Assembly (NCBI GenBank): GCA_963665575.2
Contig: CAXXDW010000006.1
Location: 1-64,000, forward strand
Direction: 5' to 3'
Source of the DNA: Rariloculus sp963665575
Lineage (GTDB): Bacteria > Pseudomonadota > Gammaproteobacteria > Steroidobacterales > Rariloculaceae
DNA: 64,000 bases
Shown here piece by piece: positions 53,391-61,872 of this stretch. Below the pieces are notes generated by a model. The model worked only from the letters and a program-made list of their open reading frames with translations, did no database searches and had not been told where the DNA came from. Every line of letters starts with the position of its first letter. Within the stretch, counting starts at the first letter, position 1. A program made the position numbers and the translations under genes.

Positions 53391-56300
53391 CGGCCGGGAT
53401 CGGCGTCGTCAGAACGACCCCGCTCGACGCGATTCCGGACCTCTCCGACGTGCAGGTGATCGTCCTGACCGAATACCCCGGTCAGGCGCCGCAGGTGGTC
53501 GAGGACCAGGTCACGTATCCGCTCACGACCGCCATGCTCGCCGTGCCGTTTGCCGATGTCGTGCGCGGTTATTCGTTCTTCGGCCTGTCCTTCGTGTACG
53601 TCATTTTCGAGGACGGCACGGACATGTACTGGGCCCGCTCGCGCGTGCTCGAATACCTGAATTACGTGAGCGGACGCTTGCCGGAAGGGGTCACGCCCAC
53701 GCTCGGACCCGACGCGACCGGCGTCGGCTGGATCTACGAATACGCGGTCGTGGACCGCAGCGGACAGCACGACCTCGCCGAACTCAGGTCCATCCAGGAC
53801 TGGTACCTGCGCTACCCGCTGCAGACGGTGCCGGGCGTCGCCGAGGTCGCGTCGATCGGCGGCTACGTCAAGCAGTACCAGGTCGAGGTCGACCCGAACG
53901 CGCTGCTCGCCTACAACATTCCGATCTCACGAGTCCGCGACGCCATCATGCGCTCCAACCGCGATGTCGGCGGCCGGCTCGTCGAGATGTCGGAGACCGA
54001 GTACATGGTGCGCGGCCTGGGCTACATCCGGTCGATCGAGGATATCGAGGACATCGCTGTCGGTGTCGACGAGCGCGGCACGCCGATTCGCGTGCGCGAC
54101 ATCGCCGATGTCGGGACGGGTCCGGAACTGCGCCGCGGGATCGCCGAACTCAACGGCGAGGGCGAGGTGGCGGGCGGCATCGTCGTCATGCGCTACGGCG
54201 AGAACGCGCTCAGCACCATCGAGGCCGTCAGGGCCAAACTCGAGGAACTCGAACCGGGGCTGCCCGACGGCGTCGAGATCGTACCCACCTACGACCGCGG
54301 CGACCTCATCGCTCGTGCGGTCGACAACCTGTCGAACACGCTGTTGCTCGAGTTCGTGCTGGTCACGCTCATCTGCGCGGTGTTCCTGTTCCATCTGCGC
54401 TCGGCGCTCGTGGTCCTGATCACGCTGCCGATCGGCATCCTGCTCGCGTTCATCGCCATGCGGTTGCAGGGCATCAACGCGAACATCATGTCGCTCGGCG
54501 GCATCGCCATCGCCATCGGCGCCATGGTGGACGGGCCCATCGTGCTGATCGAGAACTCGCACCGGCATCTGGCGCTCGCAGCCAAAGACAAGGACGGCCG
54601 GCTGACGGCCCGGGAACGCTGGGGAGCGGTGGCGACGGCCGCGCGCGAAGTCGGGCCGCCGCTGTTCTTCTCGCTGCTCGTCGTGGTCGTGTCGTACTTC
54701 GCGATCTTCACGCTGCAGGCCCAGGAAGGGCGGCTCTTCAAGCCGCTGGCATTCACGAGCAGCTATTCGATGGCGGGCGCCGCGCTGCTCGCGATCACGG
54801 TCGTGCCGATCCTGATCGGGTTCTTCGTGCGCGGCCGGATTCGCGGCGATGCCGCCAATCCCATCAGCCGGCTGCTTGCGGCGCTGCATGCCCCGATATT
54901 GCGGGGACTGTTGCGCTGGCGCGCTGCGACGTTGGTCGTGGTGGCGGGTCTTCTGGCGATGACCTGGTACCCGCTCTCGAGGCTCGGCGCCGAATTCATG
55001 CCGCCGCTCGACGAGGGCGACGTGCTCTACATGCCGACGACCTTCCCGGGCGTGTCGATCACCAAGGCCGAGGAACTGCTGCAGCAGACGGACAAGATCC
55101 TGGCCACCTTCCCGGAGGTGGAAACGGTGTTCGGCAAGGTCGGGCGGGCGGAAACTGCGACCGACCCCGCACCGCTGTCGATGATCGAGACCATCGCGCG
55201 CCTCAAACCGCGCGAACAATGGCCGGATCCGGCAAAGACGACCGCGGACCTCATGCGCGAGATGGACGCGGCGATCCGCTTTCCCGGGCTCGCAAACGCC
55301 TGGACGCTGCCCATCAGGACACGCATCGACATGCTGTCGACGGGCATCAGGACGCCGGTCGGCATCAAGATCGCAGGACCCGATCTGGCCGTGCTCGAGC
55401 AGGTCGCGCTCGACGCGGAACGGGCGATGGGCACACTGCCGGAGACGCTCTCGGCGTACGGCGACCGGGCGGCCGGTGGCTACTTCCTGGACTTCGACAT
55501 CCGCCGCGACGAGGCGGCCCGGCACGGGCTTACGCCCGGCGACATCCAGGACGTCATCATGTCCGCGGTCGGCGGCATGCAGGTCACGGAGACCGTCGAG
55601 GGTCTCGAGCGCTATCCGGTCAACGTCCGCTATCCCCGCGAACTGCGCGACGATCCCGAACGGTTGCGCCGGGTGCTGATCCCGACGCCCAACGGCGCCC
55701 AGATCCCCCTCGGACAGGTCGCCGACATCGTGCTGCGCAGGGGGCCGCCAGTGATCAAGAGCGAAGGCGCGCGGCCGAACGCCTGGGTCTACATCGACAT
55801 CGCGACCTCCGACGTCGGCGGTTTCGTCGCACAGGCTCAACAGGCACTGGCCGAACAGGTCGAGATTCCGGAGGGCTATACGGTTACCTGGTCGGGCCAG
55901 TACGAGTACATGGAGCGCGCCGCACAACGTCTGCGCATCGTGATCCCTGCGACGCTGCTGTTCATGTTCCTACTGCTGTACCTGAACTTCAGGAACATCT
56001 CGGCGCCGCTGACCGTGATGCTGTCTGTACCCTTCGCCCTCGTCGGCGGGTTCTGGATGGTCTGGTGGTACGGCTTCAATCTGTCGGTCGCCGTGGCCGT
56101 CGGGTTCATTGCGCTTGCGGGCGTTGCCGTGGAGACCGGCGTGCTGGTCCTGACGTTCATCGACCAGGCCGTCGCGGAGCGCCGTCAGGCCAGACGCGAG
56201 GCCATCACGGCTGGCGATGCCGACGCCGAAACGGGCAATGATCCTGTTCGAGCGGGCGATGCCGGGAGCGTGGCGCTCTCAGTCGACGAGATCAGGGATG

Positions 56301-56539
56301 CCGTGCAGCGCGGCACATCACAGCGGGTTCGCGCCGTAGCGATGACCGCGATGTCGACGATCATGGGTCTGCTGCCGATCATGCTGATCTTCGGCACGGG
56401 ATCGGACGTGATGCAGCGCATCGCGGCCCCGATGATCGGCGGAATGGTGACCACCGCCGTGCTGTGTCTGCTGGTGCTGCCGGTGGTCTACGCGCTCGTG
56501 CTGCAGGTCAGGGAAAGGCTGCGGGCGCCGGCCGGGTGA
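53318..56539 (+). CDS. Heavy-metal RND efflux pump, CusA/CzcA-like
   Basis: 1,073 residues, inner-membrane proton antiporter of the HME-RND family. It has a first transmembrane helix, the signature TPLDAIPDLSDVQVIVLTEY, and VVEDQVTYPLTTAMLAVPFA. Helix 4 carries the proton-relay acidic region in GGIAIAIGAMVDGPIVLIEN. Two large periplasmic domains and about 12 helices are present. A 30-residue acidic insertion (near 970-990) sits in a cytoplasmic loop of the second helix bundle. Sequence is closer to the Cu/Ag (CusA) than the Co/Zn/Cd side by its neighbours, not by a residue I can prove. Confidence 0.9.
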   Translation: MIGRIIEASIENRVLVTILVVLLAAAGIGVVRTTPLDAIPDLSDVQVIVLTEYPGQAPQVVEDQVTYPLTTAMLAVPFADVVRGYSFFGLSFVYVIFEDGTDMYWARSRVLEYLNYVSGRLPEGVTPTLGPDATGVGWIYEYAVVDRSGQHDLAELRSIQDWYLRYPLQTVPGVAEVASIGGYVKQYQVEVDPNALLAYNIPISRVRDAIMRSNRDVGGRLVEMSETEYMVRGLGYIRSIEDIEDIAVGVDERGTPIRVRDIADVGTGPELRRGIAELNGEGEVAGGIVVMRYGENALSTIEAVRAKLEELEPGLPDGVEIVPTYDRGDLIARAVDNLSNTLLLEFVLVTLICAVFLFHLRSALVVLITLPIGILLAFIAMRLQGINANIMSLGGIAIAIGAMVDGPIVLIENSHRHLALAAKDKDGRLTARERWGAVATAAREVGPPLFFSLLVVVVSYFAIFTLQAQEGRLFKPLAFTSSYSMAGAALLAITVVPILIGFFVRGRIRGDAANPISRLLAALHAPILRGLLRWRAATLVVVAGLLAMTWYPLSRLGAEFMPPLDEGDVLYMPTTFPGVSITKAEELLQQTDKILATFPEVETVFGKVGRAETATDPAPLSMIETIARLKPREQWPDPAKTTADLMREMDAAIRFPGLANAWTLPIRTRIDMLSTGIRTPVGIKIAGPDLAVLEQVALDAERAMGTLPETLSAYGDRAAGGYFLDFDIRRDEAARHGLTPGDIQDVIMSAVGGMQVTETVEGLERYPVNVRYPRELRDDPERLRRVLIPTPNGAQIPLGQVADIVLRRGPPVIKSEGARPNAWVYIDIATSDVGGFVAQAQQALAEQVEIPEGYTVTWSGQYEYMERAAQRLRIVIPATLLFMFLLLYLNFRNISAPLTVMLSVPFALVGGFWMVWWYGFNLSVAVAVGFIALAGVAVETGVLVLTFIDQAVAERRQARREAITAGDADAETGNDPVRAGDAGSVALSVDEIRDAVQRGTSQRVRAVAMTAMSTIMGLLPIMLIFGTGSDVMQRIAAPMIGGMVTTAVLCLLVLPVVYALVLQVRERLRAPAG

Positions 56540-56540
56540 A

Positions 56541-56580
56541 CTCGACCGGGACAGACAGCGTGTCCTGACGGCCCGTCGAG
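56541..56580 (+). terminator. Imperfect hairpin after cusA
   Basis: CTCGAC (56541-56546) pairs with GTCGAG (56575-56580) and GGACA with TGTCC inside. There is no T-run, so it is at best an mRNA-protecting or Rho-linked 3' structure. Confidence 0.35.
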
Positions 56581-56588
56581 CAACTAGG

Positions 56589-56692
56589 CTAGCCCGCAAA
56601 TCTCACCAAGCCGCGCTTTACCATGGAGCATAACGGATGAATTTCAGGAACTTGCGAGATCATCGTGGCCCTTGGTGAGATTTGAGGGCTAG
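56589..56692. repeat. MITE-like element: 22-bp inverted repeats around 60 bp
   Basis: CTAGCCCGCAAATCTCACCA and two more bases (56589-56610) is the reverse complement of 56671-56692 with a single mismatch. The 60 bp between them carry no gene. Terminal CTAG/GGGCT ends and AT-richer arms suggest a non-autonomous transposon remnant, or a stem-loop at the mRNA end. No target duplication is obvious. The remaining 56693-56912 holds nothing recognised. Confidence 0.6.
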
Positions 56693-56912
56693 AGCCATTG
56701 CGCAAGATCCGGGTCGTACGCGCAACAGCGGGCGTGAGACCGGTACGCAGGCTTTCGCGCAAGCGAACATTCCGAGTCGCCGCTCCCTACGCGATCCCGG
56801 AATGCCGCGAAAACGCTTTCGGGTATAGTCACTCGATGCGATCGCCCGGGCCGGCCACGTGCCTGTTCGGCGGCGCGGGCTCGATCGAACTTGCGACCAC
56901 GAGGAACGTTGA

Positions 56913-57830
56913 TTGAACATCGGCTTTATCGGCCTGGGCGCCATGGGCCAGGTCATCGTGCCGCGCCTGCTTGCCGCGGGCTACCGGGTCACGGGCTGGA
57001 ACAGAACGGCGGACAAGGCGGCGCCTCTGCTCGAGCAGGGCATGCTCTGGGCCGACACGCCCGCGGCCGTCGCCCAAGCGTCGGACATCGTCTTCTCGAT
57101 CGTCACCGACGGCGAAGCCGTGAAGAGGGTCGCGCTCGGCGAGGACGGCGTCATCGCGGGACTCCAGCCGGGCGGCATCTACATCGACATGGGCACGATC
57201 GCGCCCGATATCAGCCGCATGCTCTGCGCCGAGTTTGCCGAGCGCGGCCTCGCAATGCTTGACGCACCGTTGTCCGGCAGCCCGGTCACCGTCGAGCAGG
57301 GTAACGCCTCGTTCATGATCGGCGGCGACCGCGAAGCCTTCGAGCGGGTCGAGCCGGTGCTGCGCGCGATCGGGCCGAAGGTGACCTACATCGGCGCGAG
57401 CGGCCAGGCCCATGTCATGAAGCTCGCCGTCAACGCGCTCCTCATGGTCGAGGTCATCGCGTTCGGCGAGGCCGTGGCGCTTGCGGAGAAAGGCGGCGTG
57501 GATCGGGACATCGCGCTCGACGCGATTCTCAAGAGCGTGACGGCCGCACCGGTGCTCGGCTATCGCGGTCCCTTCATCCTCGAAGGCCGGATGCCCGAGG
57601 TGCCGCTCGCCGACGTGACGCTGCAACAGAAGGACATGCTGCTCGTGCTCGAAATGGCGCGAAAGTCCGGCAGTCCCGTGCCGCTCGCGGCCGCCGCGAA
57701 CGAAATGATGAACGCCTGCCGCGGCCTCGGTATCGACCGCAACGACTTCGTCGTCGCCCACCAGGTATACCGCCGTCTCGGCGGTCAGGCGACGGACACC
57801 GCGCTGGGAAAGGACGACGATGGAACATGA
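56913..57830 (+). CDS. NAD(P)-dependent beta-hydroxyacid dehydrogenase (GarR/GlxR-like)
   Basis: 305 residues. Rossmann N-terminus with GFIGLGAMG (4-12), then the domain boundary, the substrate-binding DAPLSGSPVTVEQG (117-130) and the presumed catalytic Lys170 in GQAHVMKLAVN. The family reduces or oxidises tartronate semialdehyde, 3-hydroxyisobutyrate and similar. Members usually read DAPVSGG; here SGSP replaces SGG. The start is TTG with GAGGAACG just before. Its neighbours (GlcG, TRAP transporter, bicupin) suggest a glyoxylate-type or hydroxyacid pathway. Confidence 0.82.
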   Translation: MNIGFIGLGAMGQVIVPRLLAAGYRVTGWNRTADKAAPLLEQGMLWADTPAAVAQASDIVFSIVTDGEAVKRVALGEDGVIAGLQPGGIYIDMGTIAPDISRMLCAEFAERGLAMLDAPLSGSPVTVEQGNASFMIGGDREAFERVEPVLRAIGPKVTYIGASGQAHVMKLAVNALLMVEVIAFGEAVALAEKGGVDRDIALDAILKSVTAAPVLGYRGPFILEGRMPEVPLADVTLQQKDMLLVLEMARKSGSPVPLAAAANEMMNACRGLGIDRNDFVVAHQVYRRLGGQATDTALGKDDDGT

Positions 57831-58031
57831 ACGCCCCCGGGGCGGCAGCGGCGACAACGTCGGGACGAGACCGCCGGCTGCCCGCGCGCCGACGGCACAT
57901 GAACGCCGCACGGCCACCGCAGACCGGACAGGCGCCGCCGGCAACATGACGAGAGGGCCGCAAGCAATGAATACGGATATCCGTCAGCCTGACAGGGTTC
58001 CGATCCACCGCAAGCCACGGTCGCGACGAGC

Positions 58032-58484
58032 ATGAGCACCGACAAGCCGCAACCGCCGACAGCCGGACCGAAGCTGCCGCCCTACGGATCTTCGATCACG
58101 CTGGCGCAAGCCAGGCGGGTGGCCGAGGCGGCACTGGCGCCGGCGCACGACAATGGCTGGACGATGGTCATCGCGATCGTCGACCCGGGCGGCTACCTGG
58201 TGTATCTGGAGAAAATGGACCAGACCCAGGTCGGCAGCATCGCCATCGCGGAGTCAAAGGCACGCTCGGCCGCGATCTTCAAGCGCCCGACACAGACGTT
58301 CCAGGAACGTCTTGCGAGCGGCGGCGACGGACTGCTCGTGCTGCGCCTCAAGGACGCCATCCCGGTCGAGGGCGGCCTGCCGATCATCGTTGACGGTAAA
58401 CTGATCGGGGCGCTCGGCGTCTCCGGAGGATCGAGCGCCGAAGACGAGGTTTGCGCCGACGCGGGCGCCGCGGCGTTGGCATAG
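58032..58484 (+). CDS. GlcG/HbpS family (DUF336) protein
   Basis: 150 residues, no signal peptide. The domain runs ITLAQARRVAEAALAPAHDN, VIAIVDPGGYLVYLEKMDQT, IAESKARSAAIFKRPT and the Gly-rich end LIGALGVSGGSSAEDEVCAD. Members are small proteins found with glycolate, diol and other oxidation loci; one homologue binds haem. Function here is not defined. It lies 200 bp after the dehydrogenase, and that gap has no gene I support. Confidence 0.82.
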   Translation: MSTDKPQPPTAGPKLPPYGSSITLAQARRVAEAALAPAHDNGWTMVIAIVDPGGYLVYLEKMDQTQVGSIAIAESKARSAAIFKRPTQTFQERLASGGDGLLVLRLKDAIPVEGGLPIIVDGKLIGALGVSGGSSAEDEVCADAGAAALA

Positions 58485-58699
58485 CCACTTGACCATAGGC
58501 CGGCCGGTAATGGCAGACTTGTTGCGTACCGGAGCCAGTGCAATTTCGGCCCCCGCAGCGCCGACCGGGGGCGAATCGTAGCGGGCTCGAATCGGCGCGG
58601 CGAGACGACTGCGTCGGTTGGGGTTCTGCGATATGCCGGCCACGCTGCGAAAGACGTGTATCTTGACCCAGGTCATTAAGTGAGTACGGGGGACGCAAA

Positions 58700-59683
58700 A
58701 TGAGAAAAGCGATTCTGACGGCAATCTGGCTCGCCTTTGCGGCCACGCCGGGTACGGTCCTGTCCCAGTCCATCATCATCAAGTTCCCCCACGATCTCGC
58801 GCCGACGACCCCGAAGGGTCAGGGCGCGGACTATTTCAAGCAGCTCGTCGAGGAACGCCTGCCAGGCCGGGTGACCGTCGAAGTCTATCCATCGAGCAGC
58901 CTGATCAACGATCAGGCATCGCTCGAAGCACTGGCTTTCGGCGAGATCCAGATGATCGCGATTTCGCTTTCGAAGCTCGACCGGCTGACCAGACGCTTCC
59001 AGGTCTTCGATCTGCCGTTCCTGTTCGCCGACATGGCGCAGGTCGAGGCGTTCCAGAACGGCGCCGTCGGTCAGCAACTGCTGAAGGAGCTTGAGGGCCG
59101 GGGCCTCCTTGGACTCACCTACTGGCACAACGGCACGAAGCAGCTCACCGCCGGCACGCCGTTGCGAGTGCCCGCGGACGCCGACGGTCTCGAATTCCGC
59201 ATCATGGACTCCGACGTGCTGCTCGAGCAGATCCGGGCGATCGGCGGCAACCCGCAAAAGATGCCGTTCTCGGAGGTCTACCAGGCGCTGCAGATGGGCG
59301 CCGTCGATGCCCAGGAGAACACCTGGTCGAACATCTACGCGAGCAAGTTCTACGAGGTGCAGGAGTTCATCACCGAGACCAATCACGGTTACATCGGCTA
59401 TTTCGTCGCCGTGAATCCCGATCATTGGCGCGGCCTGCCCGAGGATGTTCGCGACGTCCTCGAACAGTCGCTGGTCGAAGCCACGCAGTTCGTGAATACG
59501 ACCGCCGTGAAGATCAACGACGAGGCGCGTGCCGCCGTGATCGACTCCGGCCGCAATACGCTGATCGCACTCACGCCCGAAGAACGCGAACAGTGGCGTG
59601 CGGCCATGCGGCCCGTCTGGGACATGTTCTCCGACGACATCGGCGCGGAAGTGCTCGACGCGGCCGGCGCGGCCGGTCATTGA
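58700..59683 (+). CDS. TRAP transporter substrate-binding protein (DctP family)
   Basis: 327 residues. Signal peptide at about 1-22 (cleavage after VLSQ). It has the DctP fold with ASLEALAFGEIQMIAISLSK and DLPFLFADMAQVEAFQN. The conserved Arg that grips a substrate carboxylate lies in ADGLEFRIMDSDVLLEQIRA, followed by VYQALQMGAVDAQENTW. It captures a carboxylate-bearing ligand in the periplasm. GGGGGA precedes the ATG. It is the first of three TRAP genes, separated from the permease genes by 267 bp with a hairpin. Confidence 0.9.
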   Translation: MRKAILTAIWLAFAATPGTVLSQSIIIKFPHDLAPTTPKGQGADYFKQLVEERLPGRVTVEVYPSSSLINDQASLEALAFGEIQMIAISLSKLDRLTRRFQVFDLPFLFADMAQVEAFQNGAVGQQLLKELEGRGLLGLTYWHNGTKQLTAGTPLRVPADADGLEFRIMDSDVLLEQIRAIGGNPQKMPFSEVYQALQMGAVDAQENTWSNIYASKFYEVQEFITETNHGYIGYFVAVNPDHWRGLPEDVRDVLEQSLVEATQFVNTTAVKINDEARAAVIDSGRNTLIALTPEEREQWRAAMRPVWDMFSDDIGAEVLDAAGAAGH

Positions 59684-59760
59684 GCCACGACCGGCGATGA
59701 TCCCGCGTGTTCAGCGGCGATTCTTCGCCAGTGGCGATGTCGCCAGCGGCGATGCGTGAT

Positions 59761-59780
59761 GCCCCCGCGCGCGCAGGGGC
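59761..59780 (+). terminator. Strong hairpin between dctP and dctQM
   Basis: GCCCC and GGGGC (59761-59765, 59776-59780) with further GC pairing inside. No T-run follows. It is placed where binding-protein genes are often uncoupled from the permease genes, so it may protect or partly terminate the dctP message. The rest of 59684-59950 contains GGCGAT-type short repeats and no gene. Confidence 0.4.
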
Positions 59781-59950
59781 CATTCGAACCGAAATGTCGC
59801 GTCGCCACGGGCCGACGGGCTGAAACCGGGCGCCGGCTGGGCCATTTCGCTCGCTTTCGTGAACGCGCATATCCTGGCTGAGCGCGCCCACGCCCGGCCG
59901 CTGCGCGAGCGGGAGGCCACGGTCGGGGGCTGTGCCGCTGAAGGTTCTGT

Positions 59951-60559
59951 ATGACGATCGCCCGTTCGCTGAATCGCGCACTGGACCGCCTCGAGGAGTT
60001 CTTCACCGCGACGGCCCTCGCGATCATGACCGTGCTGACCTTCAGCCAGGTCGTGTTGCGTTACGTCTTTGACACCGGTCTCGTCTGGCTGCTCGAGGCG
60101 ACGATCTATCTCTTCAGTTGGCTCGTCCTGATCGGCATCTCGGCGGGCATACGCACCGACAGCCACATCGCCGTCGAACTCCTCACCGAGCGTCTTTCGC
60201 CGCGCGCCCAGAAGCTCGTGGCGCTGACCGCGGTGGGCCTGAGCCTGCTTTACGCCGTGCTGATGTTTAGCGGCAGCTTCACGCTGGTCCAGCGTCTCTT
60301 TGACTTCGGCAGTCTCGCTCACGATATCCCGCTGCCGCGCTGGGTGCTGCTGTCGTCATTGCCGATCGGCTTCGCCCTGCTCGGACTCAGGCTCGGGCAG
60401 GCGGCGCTCGGGATATGGAAGGGCACGCGCGGCGCGCTCGGGCATCGGGCGGAACAAGCGGAGGTCCGTCCGGAGGAACACGCGGACCGGACCGCGGGAC
60501 CGACGCGCCGTTCCGACGAAGCGTCATCCCGGTCGGACGAAGAAGGACCGCAGGAATGA
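59951..60559 (+). CDS. TRAP transporter small permease (DctQ family)
   Basis: 202 residues with four hydrophobic segments. Conserved features are an N-terminal helix, FSQVVLRYVFDTGLVWLLEA, the WLVLIGISAGIRTDSHIAVE loop, and a fourth helix before a charged tail. The C-terminal 50 residues are an unusual Arg/Glu/Asp-rich cytoplasmic extension (EEHADRTAGPTRRSDEASSR). Its TGA overlaps the dctM ATG. It joins the large permease to make the Na+-driven transporter. Confidence 0.88.
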   Translation: MTIARSLNRALDRLEEFFTATALAIMTVLTFSQVVLRYVFDTGLVWLLEATIYLFSWLVLIGISAGIRTDSHIAVELLTERLSPRAQKLVALTAVGLSLLYAVLMFSGSFTLVQRLFDFGSLAHDIPLPRWVLLSSLPIGFALLGLRLGQAALGIWKGTRGALGHRAEQAEVRPEEHADRTAGPTRRSDEASSRSDEEGPQE

Positions 60560-61839
60560 CCGTCACCTTCCTGATCGGTTCGCTGCTGCTCTTTCTCGCC
60601 ATGCGCGTGCCCGTGGCGATGTCGCTCGGTCTTGCGAGTGTGCTCACGCTCGCGTTCTTCGGCGACCAATCGCTGCTGTCGCTCGCGCAGCGATTCAACC
60701 ACGCAACGGAAGTCTATCCGCTGCTCGCCGTACCGTTCTTCATCCTGGCCGGCACGTTTCTCACGAGCGGCGGCGTCGCGCGCCGGCTCATCGCCTTCGC
60801 GACGGCGATTACCGGGTGGATTCGCGGCGGTCTCGCGATGGGATCGGTGCTCGCCTGCATGCTGTTCGCGGCGGTCTCGGGTTCGTCGCCCGCAACGGTC
60901 GTCGCGGTCGGTTCGATAACGATCGCGGGCATGGTCAGCGCCGGTTATCGGCGCGAATACGCGACGGGCGTCGTGACGAACGCCGGCACGCTCGGCATTC
61001 TCATTCCGCCGTCGATCGTCATGGTCGTCTACGGCGCGATTACGGAGACCTCGGTCGGAGCGCTCTTCATCGCGGGGGTGATTCCGGGACTGCTGCTGAC
61101 GCTGGCGATGATGACGACGATCTACTTCCGCAGTGGCCGTCAGCACCTGCCGGAGCGCGGCACCACGAGCTGGCGCGACGTGCTGCGTACCGGGCGCGAA
61201 GCCTTCTGGGGGCTGCTGCTCATCGTCCTCGTGCTTGGCGGGATCTATGGCGGCGTCTTCACGCCGACCGAAGCCGCCGCGGTGTCGGCCGTCTACGCGC
61301 TCATCGTCGCGGTCTTCGTCTACCGCGACATCGGACTCAGGCAGATCCCCGCGGTACTCGTCCAGGGCGCACGGACGACCACGATGCTCATGTTCATCGT
61401 GGCCAACGCTTACGTTTTCGCGTTCGTCCTGACCACGGAACAGATTCCGCAGGGGATCTCGCAGGCCGTGCTCGCCGCCGACCTGCCGCCCTGGGCGTTT
61501 CTGATTCTCGTCAACCTCATACTGCTCGTCGCCGGCAATCTCATGGACCCGACGTCCGTGGTCCTGATTCTTGCGCCGATCATCTTTCCGCTTGCGGTCG
61601 GCCTTGGCATCGACCCGGTCCACCTCGGCATAATCATGGTCGTGAACATGGAAATCGGCATGGTGACGCCGCCCGTGGGCCTGAATCTCTTCGTCGCGAG
61701 TGGCGTATCCAACCTTTCGCTGACACAGGTGATCCGGGCGAGCCTGCCGTGGCTCGTGCTGTTGCTCGCCTTTCTCGTGCTCGTCACCTACGTCCCGGCG
61801 ATATCGCTCTTCCTGCCGGAGCTCATGCTGGGCCGCTGA
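60556..61839 (+). CDS. TRAP transporter large permease (DctM family)
   Basis: 427 residues from the ATG overlapping dctQ (ATGA). About 12 helices. Family signatures: FAAVSGSSPATVVAVGSITI, NAGTLGILIPPSIVMVVYGA, and MEIGMVTPPVGLNLFVASGV near the end. The frame extends upstream inside dctQ, but the coupled ATG is the natural start. It carries the substrate with sodium across the inner membrane. Confidence 0.9.
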   Translation: MTVTFLIGSLLLFLAMRVPVAMSLGLASVLTLAFFGDQSLLSLAQRFNHATEVYPLLAVPFFILAGTFLTSGGVARRLIAFATAITGWIRGGLAMGSVLACMLFAAVSGSSPATVVAVGSITIAGMVSAGYRREYATGVVTNAGTLGILIPPSIVMVVYGAITETSVGALFIAGVIPGLLLTLAMMTTIYFRSGRQHLPERGTTSWRDVLRTGREAFWGLLLIVLVLGGIYGGVFTPTEAAAVSAVYALIVAVFVYRDIGLRQIPAVLVQGARTTTMLMFIVANAYVFAFVLTTEQIPQGISQAVLAADLPPWAFLILVNLILLVAGNLMDPTSVVLILAPIIFPLAVGLGIDPVHLGIIMVVNMEIGMVTPPVGLNLFVASGVSNLSLTQVIRASLPWLVLLLAFLVLVTYVPAISLFLPELMLGR

Positions 61840-61872
61840 ATGCACTGACGCGAGACAGAACGGAGACAGAAC

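Noticed and set aside
53927..55927. 666-codon minus-strand frame opposite the cusA-like gene
   Set aside because: Antisense shadow of a strongly supported RND pump; composition Arg/Asp/His-rich with no domain.
57820..58035. 71-codon frame between the dehydrogenase and GlcG genes
   Set aside because: No recognisable domain and an Arg/Thr/Pro-rich composition typical of random GC-rich sequence.
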